Shown piece by piece: positions 33,004-41,633 of a stretch of DNA of 64,000 bases. Every line of letters starts with the position of its first letter. The stretch's first letter is position 1. The position numbers and the translations under genes were made by a program. The notes beneath the pieces were generated by a model that worked only from the letters and a program-made list of their open reading frames with translations, had not been told where the DNA came from and did no database searches. Source of the DNA: Coprenecus sp902388455 (GTDB lineage Bacteria; Bacteroidota; Bacteroidia; Bacteroidales; UBA932); the NCBI GenBank assembly GCA_963931615.1, contig OZ007032.1:62001-126000 (forward strand), given 5' to 3'.

Positions 33004-33777
33004 ATGATAAGAATAAAATCCGAAGAAGAAATCGAGATTCTCAGAGAGAATGCGATCCTCGTCTCCAAGACGTTGGCGGAAGTCGGCAAGCACGTTGCTC
33101 CCGGTGTCACCACCATGCAGCTTGACAAGATCGCCGAGACATTTATCCGTGACAACGGAGCGGAGCCGGGCTTCTTGGGATACGGCGGCTTCCCCTATAC
33201 GCTATGTCTGTCCGTCAACGACGTCGTGGTCCACGGTTTTCCGTCGGACTACAAGCTCCGCGAGGGCGATATAGTGTCCGTCGACTGTGGAACTATATAC
33301 AAGGGCTACTACGGTGACTCCGCGTACACCTTCCCTGTCGGGGAGGTGGACGAGGAGACCGCAAAACTCCTGAGAGTCACCAAGGATTCCTTGTATCGCG
33401 GCATAGAAAAAGCAGTCGCGGGCAACAGGATAGGGGACATCGGACATGCCATCCAGTCATATACCGAAAGTTTCGGCTTCTCGGTAGTCCGCGAGATGGT
33501 AGGACACGGAATCGGAAAGGACATGCACGAGCATCCCGAGGTTCCGAACTACGGCAAGGCGGGTACGGGAAAGAAACTTGTCAAGGGTATGACCATCTGC
33601 ATCGAGCCGATGATCAACGCTGGAGGCAAAGCAATTTACCTCCACGAGAACGGATGGGCTGTCAGCACTTGTGACAAGAAGAAGTCAGCCCACTTCGAGC
33701 TCACGGTCGCCGTTGGGGACGAAAAAGCCGATATTCTGTCTACTTTTGACTTTATAGAAGGTAAAAGACAATACTAA
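33004..33777 (+). CDS. map: Type I methionine aminopeptidase
   Basis: Removes the initiator methionine from nascent proteins; cytoplasmic dimetal enzyme of 257 residues. Metal ligands are visible: Asp in VSVDCGT and YGDSAYTF, His in GHGIGKDMHEHP, Glu in CIEPMINAG and FELTVAVGD. No N-terminal zinc-finger extension, so type Ia. Its position after secY is the common one. Confidence 0.96.
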   Translation: MIRIKSEEEIEILRENAILVSKTLAEVGKHVAPGVTTMQLDKIAETFIRDNGAEPGFLGYGGFPYTLCLSVNDVVVHGFPSDYKLREGDIVSVDCGTIYKGYYGDSAYTFPVGEVDEETAKLLRVTKDSLYRGIEKAVAGNRIGDIGHAIQSYTESFGFSVVREMVGHGIGKDMHEHPEVPNYGKAGTGKKLVKGMTICIEPMINAGGKAIYLHENGWAVSTCDKKKSAHFELTVAVGDEKADILSTFDFIEGKRQY

Positions 33778-33797
33778 GTTGTAAGAGACAAGTACTT

Positions 33798-34016
33798 ATG
33801 CCCAAGCAAGCAGCTATAGAGAAAGATGGAACTATAATCGAGGCCCTCTCCAACGCCATGTTCCGCGTGGAGCTGGACAACGGCCATGTGATCATAGCAC
33901 ACATCTCCGGAAAGATGCGGATGCACTACATCCGGATTCTGCCCGGCGATAAGGTCAGAGTAGAGATGTCCCCTTATGATTTATCAAAAGGAAGAATTTC
34001 TTTCAGGTACAAATAA
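33798..34016 (+). CDS. infA: Translation initiation factor IF-1
   Basis: 72-residue OB-fold factor that occupies the A site during initiation. MPKQAAIEKDGTIIEALSNAMFRVEL and the SPYDLSKGRISFRYK end match IF-1 closely. Confidence 0.97.
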   Translation: MPKQAAIEKDGTIIEALSNAMFRVELDNGHVIIAHISGKMRMHYIRILPGDKVRVEMSPYDLSKGRISFRYK

Positions 34017-34028
34017 AAATTTACGACA

Positions 34029-34145
34029 ATGAAAGTTAAAGCATCCATCAAAAAGCGCAGCGAGGATTGCAAAATAGTAAAGCGCAAAGGTCGCCTTTAT
34101 ATCATCTGCAAGAAGAACCCTAAGTTCAAGATGCGCCAGGGATAG
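34029..34145 (+). CDS. rpmJ: 50S ribosomal protein L36 (zinc ligands partly lost)
   Basis: 38-residue protein (MKVKASIKKRSEDCKIVKRK start, KFKMRQG end), too short for many ORF finders. Two of the four zinc ligands of the C+ form are replaced: Ser at position 11 and no histidine near position 33 (Phe33), while Cys14 and Cys27 remain, so it is probably zinc-independent. Twelve nt after infA, in the usual place. Confidence 0.95.
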   Translation: MKVKASIKKRSEDCKIVKRKGRLYIICKKNPKFKMRQG

Positions 34146-34179
34146 TTAAAGTGTAAAACAAATAAAAAGTAATTATAGT

Positions 34180-34557
34180 ATGGCACGTATAGCCGGTGTA
34201 GATTTACCTAAAAACAAAAGAGGAGAGATAGGTCTTACCTATATCTACGGAATCGGTCGCAGTTCCGCCCGTAAGATTCTCACCGATTGTGGTATCGACT
34301 TCGACACCAAGGTGAGCGACTGGAACGACGATCAGATCGCAGCGATCAGGTCCACTATCGCTGAGCACTACAAGATCGAGGGTGAACTTCGTTCATCCGT
34401 TCAGATGAACATCAAGCGTCTGATGGATATCGGATGCTACAGAGGAATCCGTCACCGTATCGGACTCCCCGTACGCGGACAGAGCACCAAGAACAACGCC
34501 CGTACACGTAAGGGTAAGAAGAAGACGGTGGCCAACAAGAAAAAAGCAACTAAGTAA
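34180..34557 (+). CDS. rpsM: 30S ribosomal protein S13
   Basis: 125-residue head protein contacting P-site tRNA: MARIAGVDLPKNKRGEIGLT, YIYGIGRSSARKIL, GCYRGIRHRIGLPVRGQST and a lysine-rich tail are standard. First gene of the alpha segment. Confidence 0.97.
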   Translation: MARIAGVDLPKNKRGEIGLTYIYGIGRSSARKILTDCGIDFDTKVSDWNDDQIAAIRSTIAEHYKIEGELRSSVQMNIKRLMDIGCYRGIRHRIGLPVRGQSTKNNARTRKGKKKTVANKKKATK

Positions 34558-34570
34558 CAAGTAACTGAAT

Positions 34571-34963
34571 ATGGCAAAGAAAACAGGAACAACCAATAAG
34601 AAGAGAGTCGTAAAGGTTGACGCCTACGGCGAGGCACACATCTCCTCGACTTTCAACAACGTGATCGTAACCTTGACCAACAGTCTCGGTCAGGTTATCA
34701 GTTGGTCTTCGGCCGGCAAGATGGGATTCCGCGGTTCCAAGAAGAACACTCCCTATGCCGCGCAGGTAGCAGCAGCTGACGCCGCAAAAGTTGCTTACGA
34801 CTTGGGTTTACGCAAGATCAAGGCATATGTCAAAGGTCCCGGCGCGGGCCGCGAGTCTGCGATCCGCACCATCCATGGAGCCGGTATTGAAGTTACCGAG
34901 ATTGTCGACGTGACACCGCTTCCTCACAATGGATGCCGTCCCAAAGGACGCCGTAAAGTATAA
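34571..34963 (+). CDS. rpsK: 30S ribosomal protein S11
   Basis: 130-residue platform protein; AHISSTFNNVIVTLTNSLGQ, GFRGSKKNTPYAAQVAA and the C-terminal PLPHNGCRPKGRRKV are diagnostic. Confidence 0.97.
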   Translation: MAKKTGTTNKKRVVKVDAYGEAHISSTFNNVIVTLTNSLGQVISWSSAGKMGFRGSKKNTPYAAQVAAADAAKVAYDLGLRKIKAYVKGPGAGRESAIRTIHGAGIEVTEIVDVTPLPHNGCRPKGRRKV

Positions 34964-34998
34964 TTTGGTATAGAACAAAAGTTTAAAAGTTAAGAATT

Positions 34999-35601
34999 AT
35001 GGCAAGATATACAGGACCTACCACAAAGATAGCCCGCAAGTTCGGTGAACCGATCTACGGTCCGGATAAGTATTTCGAGAAGAAAAACTATCCTCCCGGA
35101 CAGCACGGAATGGCCAAGAAACGCAAGAAGATTTCTGAGTACGGAAACCAGCTCAAAGAGAAGCAGAAGGTGAAATATACCTACGGTGTTCTCGAGAGGC
35201 AGTTCCGTAACACATACGCCAAGGCCCGCAGGATGCAGGGACGTACAGGTGAAAACCTCCTGATGCTCCTCGAGTCCCGTCTGGACAACATCGTTTACCG
35301 CATGGGTATCGCACCCACACGTGCTGCCGCACGCCAGCTTGTGTCGCACTGCCACATCGTCCTCAACGGCGAGGTATGCAACGTGCCCTCCACCATCGTT
35401 AAACCCGGTGCTGTCGTAGGTGTGCGCGAGAGGTCCAAGAGCCTTGAGGTCATTCAGAACAGCGTGGCCGACACCTGCAAGTATGCATGGATCGAGTGGA
35501 ACCGCGCCGACCTTTCCGGCAAATTCCTCAATCTCCCTGAGAGAACTGAGATTCCTGAGAATATCAACGAGCAGCTGATCGTCGAACTGTACTCTAAATA
35601 A
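34999..35601 (+). CDS. rpsD: 30S ribosomal protein S4
   Basis: 200-residue primary 16S rRNA-binding protein. MARYTGPTTKIARKFGEPIYG opening, QHGMAKKRKKISEYGNQLKEKQK, and an S4 RNA-binding domain (LDNIVYRMGIAPTRAAARQLVSH). No N-terminal zinc cysteines, so the zinc-free type. Confidence 0.97.
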   Translation: MARYTGPTTKIARKFGEPIYGPDKYFEKKNYPPGQHGMAKKRKKISEYGNQLKEKQKVKYTYGVLERQFRNTYAKARRMQGRTGENLLMLLESRLDNIVYRMGIAPTRAAARQLVSHCHIVLNGEVCNVPSTIVKPGAVVGVRERSKSLEVIQNSVADTCKYAWIEWNRADLSGKFLNLPERTEIPENINEQLIVELYSK

Positions 35602-35612
35602 TAAGTGACGTC

Positions 35613-36644
35613 ATGGCAATTTTAGCATTTCAGAAACCGGACAAAGTAATAATGCTCGAGTCGACCGACACTTTCGGTAAATTCGAGTTCCGCCCGCTGG
35701 AACCCGGATACGGGATTACAATAGGCAATGCCCTGCGCAGAGTCCTGTTGTCCTCGTTGGAGGGATTTGCCATCACATCCGTAAGGATAGAGGGGGTAAG
35801 CCATGAGTTTGACACAATCCCCGGAGTCATTGAGAGTGTAGTAGACATCATATTGAACCTCAAACAGGTACGCTTCAAGAGAGAAGTCAAGGAAGAGGAG
35901 TCTGAGACAGTCAACTTTACAGTTACCGGCAAGCAGGAGTTCACCGCAGAGGATATCTCCAAGAATCTCTGCAACTTCTCGGTTCTCAATCCGCAGCTGC
36001 ATATCTGCTCCATGGAGCCCACGGTAAAGCTCATAGTGGAGATGCATATCGGCAAGGGCCGCGGTTACGTGCCCTCGGATGAGAATAAGGTGGAGTCGGC
36101 TCCTATGGGGACTATACCCATCGACTCGATATTCACTCCCATCAAGAATGTAAACTATTCAGTGGAGGACTACCGTGTCGAGCAAAAGACCGACTACGAC
36201 AAGTTGAATCTCGAGATCACCACCGACGGCTCCATCCATCCTAAGGATGCGCTGACCGAGGCGGCCAAGATTCTCATCTACCACTTCATGCTCTTCTCCG
36301 ATGAGAAGATTTCCCTGGAGACACCTCCCGAGAAGAGCGCTCCCGAGGCACTTGACGAGGAAGCACTGCGCATGAGACATCTGCTGCTGACCAAGCTCTC
36401 TGACATGGAACTTTCCGTGAGGGCTCTGAACTGTCTGAAAGCAGCCGATATCGAGACATTCGCCGACCTGGTGTCCCACCAGAGAAACGAGCTGATCCGT
36501 TTCAGGAACTTCGGCAAGAAGTCCATGAACGAGATTGACGTCCTGATGGACAAGATGAAACTCAACTTCGGCATGGATGTCACTAAGTACAATATAGAAG
36601 TTAAAAAGAAGAAAACAGAAGTAGAAAACAATGAGGCACAATAG
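35613..36644 (+). CDS. rpoA: DNA-directed RNA polymerase subunit alpha
   Basis: 343-residue polymerase subunit: N-terminal dimerisation domain (FEFRPLEPGYGITIGNALRRVLLSSLEG) and a C-terminal helix-hairpin-helix domain for promoter and activator contacts (LSVRALNCLKAADIETFADLVSHQ, FRNFGKKSMNEIDVLMDKMKLNFGM), with a charged tail. The last 14 nt overlap the rplQ start, which indicates coupled translation. Confidence 0.97.
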   Translation: MAILAFQKPDKVIMLESTDTFGKFEFRPLEPGYGITIGNALRRVLLSSLEGFAITSVRIEGVSHEFDTIPGVIESVVDIILNLKQVRFKREVKEEESETVNFTVTGKQEFTAEDISKNLCNFSVLNPQLHICSMEPTVKLIVEMHIGKGRGYVPSDENKVESAPMGTIPIDSIFTPIKNVNYSVEDYRVEQKTDYDKLNLEITTDGSIHPKDALTEAAKILIYHFMLFSDEKISLETPPEKSAPEALDEEALRMRHLLLTKLSDMELSVRALNCLKAADIETFADLVSHQRNELIRFRNFGKKSMNEIDVLMDKMKLNFGMDVTKYNIEVKKKKTEVENNEAQ

Positions 36645-37137
36645 GACAATCAATCATTTAGGTCGCAAGAGCGGTCACCGTAAGTCGATGCTCGCCAACA
36701 TGGCCTGCTCGCTGATCCTCCACAAGAGGATTGAGACCACCGTCGCCAAGGCAAAAGCTCTCAGAGTGTATGTAGAGCCCCTGATTACCAAGTCAAAGGA
36801 TGACTCCACCCACTCCCGCCGTACTGTCTTCGCTTATCTGAAGCAGAAGGAGGCCGTAACCGAGCTCTTCCGCAATGTGGCTCCCAAGATCGCTGACCGT
36901 CCCGGTGGATACACCCGTATCATCAAGACCGGATTCCGTCAGGGTGACGCCGCAGATATGGCGTTCATCGAGCTTGTAGACTTCAACGAGGCAGCCCTCG
37001 GAACATCCAAGGCAGCCGAGAAGAAGACATCTACCCGCCGCAGCCGCAAGAAAGCCGCCCCCAAGGCCGAGACGGCCGCTGCCGGAGAGACTCCCAAGGC
37101 TGATTCAGCACCTGTAGCTGAGGACAAGGCCGAGTAA
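36631..37137 (+). CDS. rplQ: 50S ribosomal protein L17 with C-terminal extension
   Basis: 168 residues: MRHNRTINHLGRKSGHRKSM core and SRRTVFAYLKQKEAVTELF, then an Ala/Lys/Glu-rich tail of about 45 residues (KKTSTRRSRKKAAPKAE...) absent from the 120-residue E. coli form but common in Bacteroidota. Last gene of the operon, followed by a strong terminator. Confidence 0.96.
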   Translation: MRHNRTINHLGRKSGHRKSMLANMACSLILHKRIETTVAKAKALRVYVEPLITKSKDDSTHSRRTVFAYLKQKEAVTELFRNVAPKIADRPGGYTRIIKTGFRQGDAADMAFIELVDFNEAALGTSKAAEKKTSTRRSRKKAAPKAETAAAGETPKADSAPVAEDKAE

Positions 37138-37164
37138 CGCCGGAACGCATATACGGCTCAGTAT

Positions 37165-37207
37165 AGCAGCCGGTCTGTATCATTCTGCAGACCGGCTGCT
37201 GTTTTTT
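37165..37207 (+). terminator. Strong terminator of the ribosomal operon
   Basis: AGCAGCCGGTCTG (37165-37177) pairs perfectly with CAGACCGGCTGCT (37188-37200), 13 bp with a 10-nt loop, followed by GTTTTTT. Confidence 0.95.
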
Positions 37208-37240
37208 GTGTACAGGAGTGAAAATTTTCAAAAATATTAC

Positions 37241-37248
37241 TACATTTG
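37241..37248 (+). promoter_or_regulatory. -7 element for the second FN3 lipoprotein gene
   Basis: TACATTTG, exact TAnnTTTG match 69 nt before the ATG; no TTG at -33. The leader is A-rich. Confidence 0.55.
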
Positions 37249-37317
37249 TTTTCGGATGCAACGTTTTATACGGAAATCACATCTATAATTCATCAAATTA
37301 AAAATTTAAAAAAAGAA

Positions 37318-38577
37318 ATGAAAAGAAATTTTTTGGGCGCTATGATCGCCTTGGCAGCTTCTGCTATCCTGTTTTCCTGTGAAGAGCCTCAGCAGAAACC
37401 AGATCCTCAGGCTCTTGCCACTCCGCAAGTAAGTGCACAGGTAGACGGTAATACTGTAACAGTTTCATGGGAAGCTGTGGAAAATGCAGTTTCCTACAGT
37501 TATGCCATTGACGGCGGTTCGTCAACTACAACAGACCAGACTTCCGTAACAGTCAGCGATCTCACTTTTGGTGAGCATACAGTGTCAGTTACAGCATTCC
37601 CTGCGGAAGGTTCGGAAGATTGGAGTGCATCAGAAGCCGGAACCGCTACATTTACTATTGAGGACAACAGAGTAAAGCTGGCAACTCCTGAGGTGTCTGC
37701 CAACACCGATGATACAGGAGTTACGACCGTTTCCTGGACAGCCGTAGAAGGAGCTGCATCATACACCTATACCATTGATGGAGGCACCCCTTCTACCGTT
37801 ACTGAGACATCTGTGGTTTATCAGCCGAATCAGCTGGCAGCAGGTGAGCATGTCGCTTCCGTTATAGCTGTTCCGGAAGAAGGTTCTGCCGAGTATATTG
37901 AATCTGATGCCGGAGAAGTTACCTTTACTACGGAGCAGGTGACAGTAGAGCCTAGTCCCGATCTCCAGGAGTGGCTTGGCGAATGGACTCTGACTTCAAC
38001 CGGAACAGTCGTATATGCAAATGTTGACGGTTATCTGGAGTCTTCTTACGAGCCGGAATCTCCCATGACAGTCAATCTGAGTATCGAGCCGTCGACAGAT
38101 GAGAATATTGTATTTGTTTACGGTCTGGTACCCATTGATGGAGTTCCTGTACTTGCTTCTATCTTCACAGATAATGAATCAGGAGCAAAATATCTGGGCC
38201 TTCTTACAGATGAGTATCCTATAGCCCAGGATTCAGATGGAAACAACATGGTTAGTATACCTGTATCTCTTGCAGATGACAATTCCATAGTATTCGTTAC
38301 AGGTTGCCAGTATTCTTTCCTGTTTGACAGTTCACTGAAGGGTATACCTTACGAGAGCACACTGAGTGACAATAGAGCATTTAAGGCAGTAGCAGTTGAT
38401 GTTGTATCTATTGTCGGACAGCAGATTTATTTCTATTATTCTGAGTACCCTGTCAACCTGCCTGCTGGAGACCTGACTCTTGCCAGGGGCGCTTCAGGAT
38501 CCTCTGTCACCAAAACCAATGGTGCTCAGTCCTACAGCCGTACTATCTCTGGAGTTCAGGCAGTTAGCGCACGATAG
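37318..38577 (+). CDS. Lipoprotein with two FN3-like domains
   Basis: 419-residue lipoprotein, signal MKRNFLGAMI, lipobox LFSC (Cys21), then acidic EEPQQKPDPQ. Two fibronectin III-like repeats, at about residues 35-115 (TPQVSAQVDGNTVTVSWEAV) and 120-205 (TPEVSANTDDTGVTTVSWTAV), are followed by a C-terminal domain shared with the lipoprotein at 5.5-6.8 kb (EWLGEWTLTST; YPVNLPAGDLTL). The two are paralogs with one or two FN3 copies. ATG 37318 is used because the 24 upstream codons precede the signal and carry no match. Function unknown; possibly a surface glycan- or protein-binding module. Confidence 0.85.
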   Translation: MKRNFLGAMIALAASAILFSCEEPQQKPDPQALATPQVSAQVDGNTVTVSWEAVENAVSYSYAIDGGSSTTTDQTSVTVSDLTFGEHTVSVTAFPAEGSEDWSASEAGTATFTIEDNRVKLATPEVSANTDDTGVTTVSWTAVEGAASYTYTIDGGTPSTVTETSVVYQPNQLAAGEHVASVIAVPEEGSAEYIESDAGEVTFTTEQVTVEPSPDLQEWLGEWTLTSTGTVVYANVDGYLESSYEPESPMTVNLSIEPSTDENIVFVYGLVPIDGVPVLASIFTDNESGAKYLGLLTDEYPIAQDSDGNNMVSIPVSLADDNSIVFVTGCQYSFLFDSSLKGIPYESTLSDNRAFKAVAVDVVSIVGQQIYFYYSEYPVNLPAGDLTLARGASGSSVTKTNGAQSYSRTISGVQAVSAR

Positions 38578-38629
38578 TGTACTGTCTGTGTCATTTCTGC
38601 AAGAAGATTGGACAATAGGCATTTATATG

Positions 38630-38663
38630 GCCGGACCGGATATTTTCCAGTCCGGCTTTATTT
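38630..38663 (+). terminator. Rho-independent terminator after the FN3 lipoprotein gene
   Basis: GCCGGAC (38630-38636) pairs with GTCCGGC (38650-38656) around 13 nt, then TTTATTT. Confidence 0.82.
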
Positions 38664-38706
38664 GTCTGGTGAAGTATACCTCATGTATTCGGATAATAAG
38701 ATATGT

Positions 38707-39573
38707 ATGGAGGAAAACAAAAGAGTCAGGGGCAATAACGGTATGACTGTGTCATTGGGGTCGTGTTTCTCTACGGAGATGGGAAACAGGATGGAGGCTT
38801 GCGGGTACAGGGTGTGCAACAATCCGTTCGGAGTGCTGTATAATCCTGTCTCGATAGCCAGGTCACTCGGCAGGCTGGCTGACGGCAGACCCTTTACCTC
38901 GGATGATGTCATTCTCAGAGATACCAATCCCAGGCATAAAAGGCGGCGGGGACAGATAATTGCCATGAAGGAGCCGGTTGTCCGGGAGCAATGTCATGTT
39001 GTCCCGGCTCACCGTCCGATTGCTCCGGACGGTGGGGGATATGTCTCGTTCTGGCACCACGGGTCGTTTGCGAGGAAGACTCCGGAGGAGTTTCTGGATA
39101 ATGCCAATGCGGCTCTTGCGCGGGCATCGGCGGATTTCCGGGAGGCAGGGACGGTTATCGTCACCTTTGGAACGGCGTGGGTATTCCGTCATCTGGAGCG
39201 GGATATCATAGTCTCGAACTGTCACAAGCACCCGGCATGGGAGTTCCGCCGGGAACGGCTGGCAGTGGAGGATATAGTGGCATTGTGGAATCCTGTTCTG
39301 GACCGTTTCAGCAGCAAGCGCTTTGTTTTTACGGTATCTCCCGTGCGCCATCTGAAGGACGGCCTGCACGGCAATCAGCTTTCCAAGTCAATTTTGCTGC
39401 TTGCAGTGGATGCTCTGGTGCAGTCGCATTCCAATGCTGAATATTTTCCGGCCTATGAAATAGTCCTGGATGAGCTTAGGGATTATTCCTGGTTCGGGGA
39501 AGACACTGTGCATCCTACGGCGGCAGCTGTAGATATGGTGTGGGAGCGTTTTTCCGCTCAGGAAAGCCTGTAG
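38707..39573 (+). CDS. GSCFA family protein
   Basis: Predicted 288-residue member of the GSCFA (SGNH-like hydrolase-related) family: GSCFSTEMGNRMEACG (the name-giving motif), VTFGTAWVFRH, FTVSPVRHLKDGLHGNQLSKSILL and a late YFPAYEIVLDELRDYSWF with VHPTAAAVDMVWE. No signal peptide, so probably cytoplasmic; function unknown. Compared with usual members the N-terminus is short: homologs carry about 15 more residues before the GSCF motif. ATG 38707 is followed directly by GAGG; ATG 38683 is an alternative that still does not restore the usual opening. Confidence 0.83.
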   Translation: MEENKRVRGNNGMTVSLGSCFSTEMGNRMEACGYRVCNNPFGVLYNPVSIARSLGRLADGRPFTSDDVILRDTNPRHKRRRGQIIAMKEPVVREQCHVVPAHRPIAPDGGGYVSFWHHGSFARKTPEEFLDNANAALARASADFREAGTVIVTFGTAWVFRHLERDIIVSNCHKHPAWEFRRERLAVEDIVALWNPVLDRFSSKRFVFTVSPVRHLKDGLHGNQLSKSILLLAVDALVQSHSNAEYFPAYEIVLDELRDYSWFGEDTVHPTAAAVDMVWERFSAQESL

Positions 39574-39716
39574 GTTTCGGGCTGGATTCAGTCGGCGGAA
39601 AGCGCTCATGATGGACAGGTGGCATTTGGAGACAATGATTTTTGAGTTCATGCACTAACGTTTGGAAAATATTCCCGGAGTTGCAAATTTTGCATTAACC
39701 AAAAATACCTTACAAA

Positions 39717-41633
39717 ATGAAAAAATCCTATTTACTACCCATTACAGCAGCTTTGGTGCTTGTCGCTTTCACGGGCTGCAAGGACAATGGACAGACTGAA
39801 ACAGAACAGCCTGATCCTGTCTTCGAACTTTCAGACAATGCCATTCAGGCTACGGCCGAAGGCGGTCTTTATGATGTGAACTATGTGCTTGCCAATCCTG
39901 TCGAGGGCGGTGAGATTAAGCTCGTCTCTGACGTAGACTGGGTGTCGGATCCCGATTATTCGGTCGAGGGCAAGGTGACCGTAACCGTAGCGCCCAATTA
40001 CGATAATGCTGACCGTAATGCGAACCTGCATGTCACCTATACCTATGGTGAGGGTCTGGTGCAGGAGGGTGACGTGGTGCTCCATCAGGTATATGCGTAC
40101 GATGTAAATTCTATTCTGGCAGACTTCAGCGGCGGATATTTCTACGGACGAGAGAGCAATCAGGCCAATTATGCGATGTATCTTTCTGACCTGGGTACTG
40201 ACGAGAACGGAACCTTCCTGCCCGGATGTACCGTCTACAGGCTTGACATACACTCTGACGTGGAGCCTGAGGACTGGACGGGCATCTCTATCCCCGAAGG
40301 TACCTATACGTTCGATGCCCTCGATGACGAGACCAGTTTCTACGGCAAGGTCAATGCTGCCGGAGACGCTTGGGAGACCACTGCATATATAGACGACTGC
40401 ACCATCAATGTTACTCGGGACGGAGATAATACTGTCATCGAGGGAACAGTTACAACTTCCGACGGTCTGGTGCATCATGTGTCTTATGAGGGGCCTGCGG
40501 AGGTGGCTCTTTACAGTGCCGAGGGATTCGGACTTATACAACATGATGTAGAGCTGGTGGATCCTCATCTGTCCAGCAATCCCAGCTATACCGGAGACAA
40601 TGGAGAGGTGATGGGTATTAGTATCGGAATAGCGGGTACTCCCGAAGGAGGAGATTTCATGAATCCTTATACACATCTGTATGTAGAGATGTATGCCCCG
40701 TATGACGGCCGCAAGATACTGTCCGGAACCTATACGGTAGACAACTCACAGGGAGTGAATACATTGTATCCTGGAACCATTGATGCCTCCACTCTCAACA
40801 TATACGGTACCTATGCAGTCTATATGGAGAACTACTCCTCGACGATAGCTCTGGTATCCGAGGGGACCATAGAGGTGACAGAGCAGGAGGACGGCCGGAC
40901 TTACACAGTGGATGTGAATCTCAAGACGGCACAGGGTTTCTCCATAACCGGAACCTATGTGGGCGAGCTCAACGTGACCAACATCCCCGGCAGCTCATTC
41001 TCTACCCTGGACGACGACTATACAGTGAAGATGGACGAGATAAACTATACTTTCGGTTCGTATTACGGTGACGAGTTCGGTACCGGCGGAGGTCACTTCA
41101 CGTGGGAGATGACCGGTCCTTTCGAGCAGACACCTGACAAATACCTGACTGACGGAACAGGTGAGGCAGTGTACTTCGATATCGTCTCAAGCAGCATGGA
41201 CTACAATGCAGGCCCTTCAACAGGAACCTATAAAGCCGCTATAGATCCCGAGGCTCCGAAGCCCGGTGAGTATGTACCCGGATACAGAACATCCGGTGGC
41301 ATGAACCTTATCAACGGAACTTATTATACAGGAGCGTATGAGGACGGTTATGTCAGCGTAGCTGCCCCTGCAGTAAGCGGTGACCTCAATATCACCAACC
41401 ATGGTGACGGCACCTATACTCTCTCGTTTGCCTTCGATGACGGCATGGGCCATACATGGGACGGAGAGTGGACCGGATCTCTCGGATTCATGGACTGGAC
41501 AGGGCTCTACGGCTCCTCGGCAAACACTTCACGGCCCAACTACGTGGAGCGCCGCATGGCTCCTGCTCAGACAGAGGCTGACGAGACTGTCAATCCAGCG
41601 AAGTTCAATATCAAGACCCTTCCTTCCCTGTAG
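39717..41633 (+). CDS. BACON-domain lipoprotein with three internal repeats
   Basis: 638-residue lipoprotein; signal MKKSYLLPIT, lipobox FTGC (Cys21), acidic KDNGQTETEQ linker. A BACON-like domain spans about residues 40-125 (IQATAEGGLYDVNYVL, VSDVDWVSDPDYSVEG). Then three related units follow, ending at about residues 262 (DGLVHHVSYEGP), 425 (ITGTYVGELNV) and 594 (WDGEWTGSLGFMD), each with an EGTYTFD/SGTYTVD/TGTYKA strand and a YG..N.Y.MYLSD-like start. The truncated gene at 8.0-8.5 kb is a fragment of the same family. BACON domains are thought to bind mucin or other glycoproteins. Its 3' end overlaps the opposite-strand LytTR regulator by 23 nt. Confidence 0.82.
   Translation: MKKSYLLPITAALVLVAFTGCKDNGQTETEQPDPVFELSDNAIQATAEGGLYDVNYVLANPVEGGEIKLVSDVDWVSDPDYSVEGKVTVTVAPNYDNADRNANLHVTYTYGEGLVQEGDVVLHQVYAYDVNSILADFSGGYFYGRESNQANYAMYLSDLGTDENGTFLPGCTVYRLDIHSDVEPEDWTGISIPEGTYTFDALDDETSFYGKVNAAGDAWETTAYIDDCTINVTRDGDNTVIEGTVTTSDGLVHHVSYEGPAEVALYSAEGFGLIQHDVELVDPHLSSNPSYTGDNGEVMGISIGIAGTPEGGDFMNPYTHLYVEMYAPYDGRKILSGTYTVDNSQGVNTLYPGTIDASTLNIYGTYAVYMENYSSTIALVSEGTIEVTEQEDGRTYTVDVNLKTAQGFSITGTYVGELNVTNIPGSSFSTLDDDYTVKMDEINYTFGSYYGDEFGTGGGHFTWEMTGPFEQTPDKYLTDGTGEAVYFDIVSSSMDYNAGPSTGTYKAAIDPEAPKPGEYVPGYRTSGGMNLINGTYYTGAYEDGYVSVAAPAVSGDLNITNHGDGTYTLSFAFDDGMGHTWDGEWTGSLGFMDWTGLYGSSANTSRPNYVERRMAPAQTEADETVNPAKFNIKTLPSL

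Noticed and set aside
39574..39716. tRNA or small RNA in the gap before the repeat lipoprotein
   Set aside because: No cloverleaf or clear hairpin; only a near match (AAATTTTG, with TTG 20 nt upstream) to a promoter.
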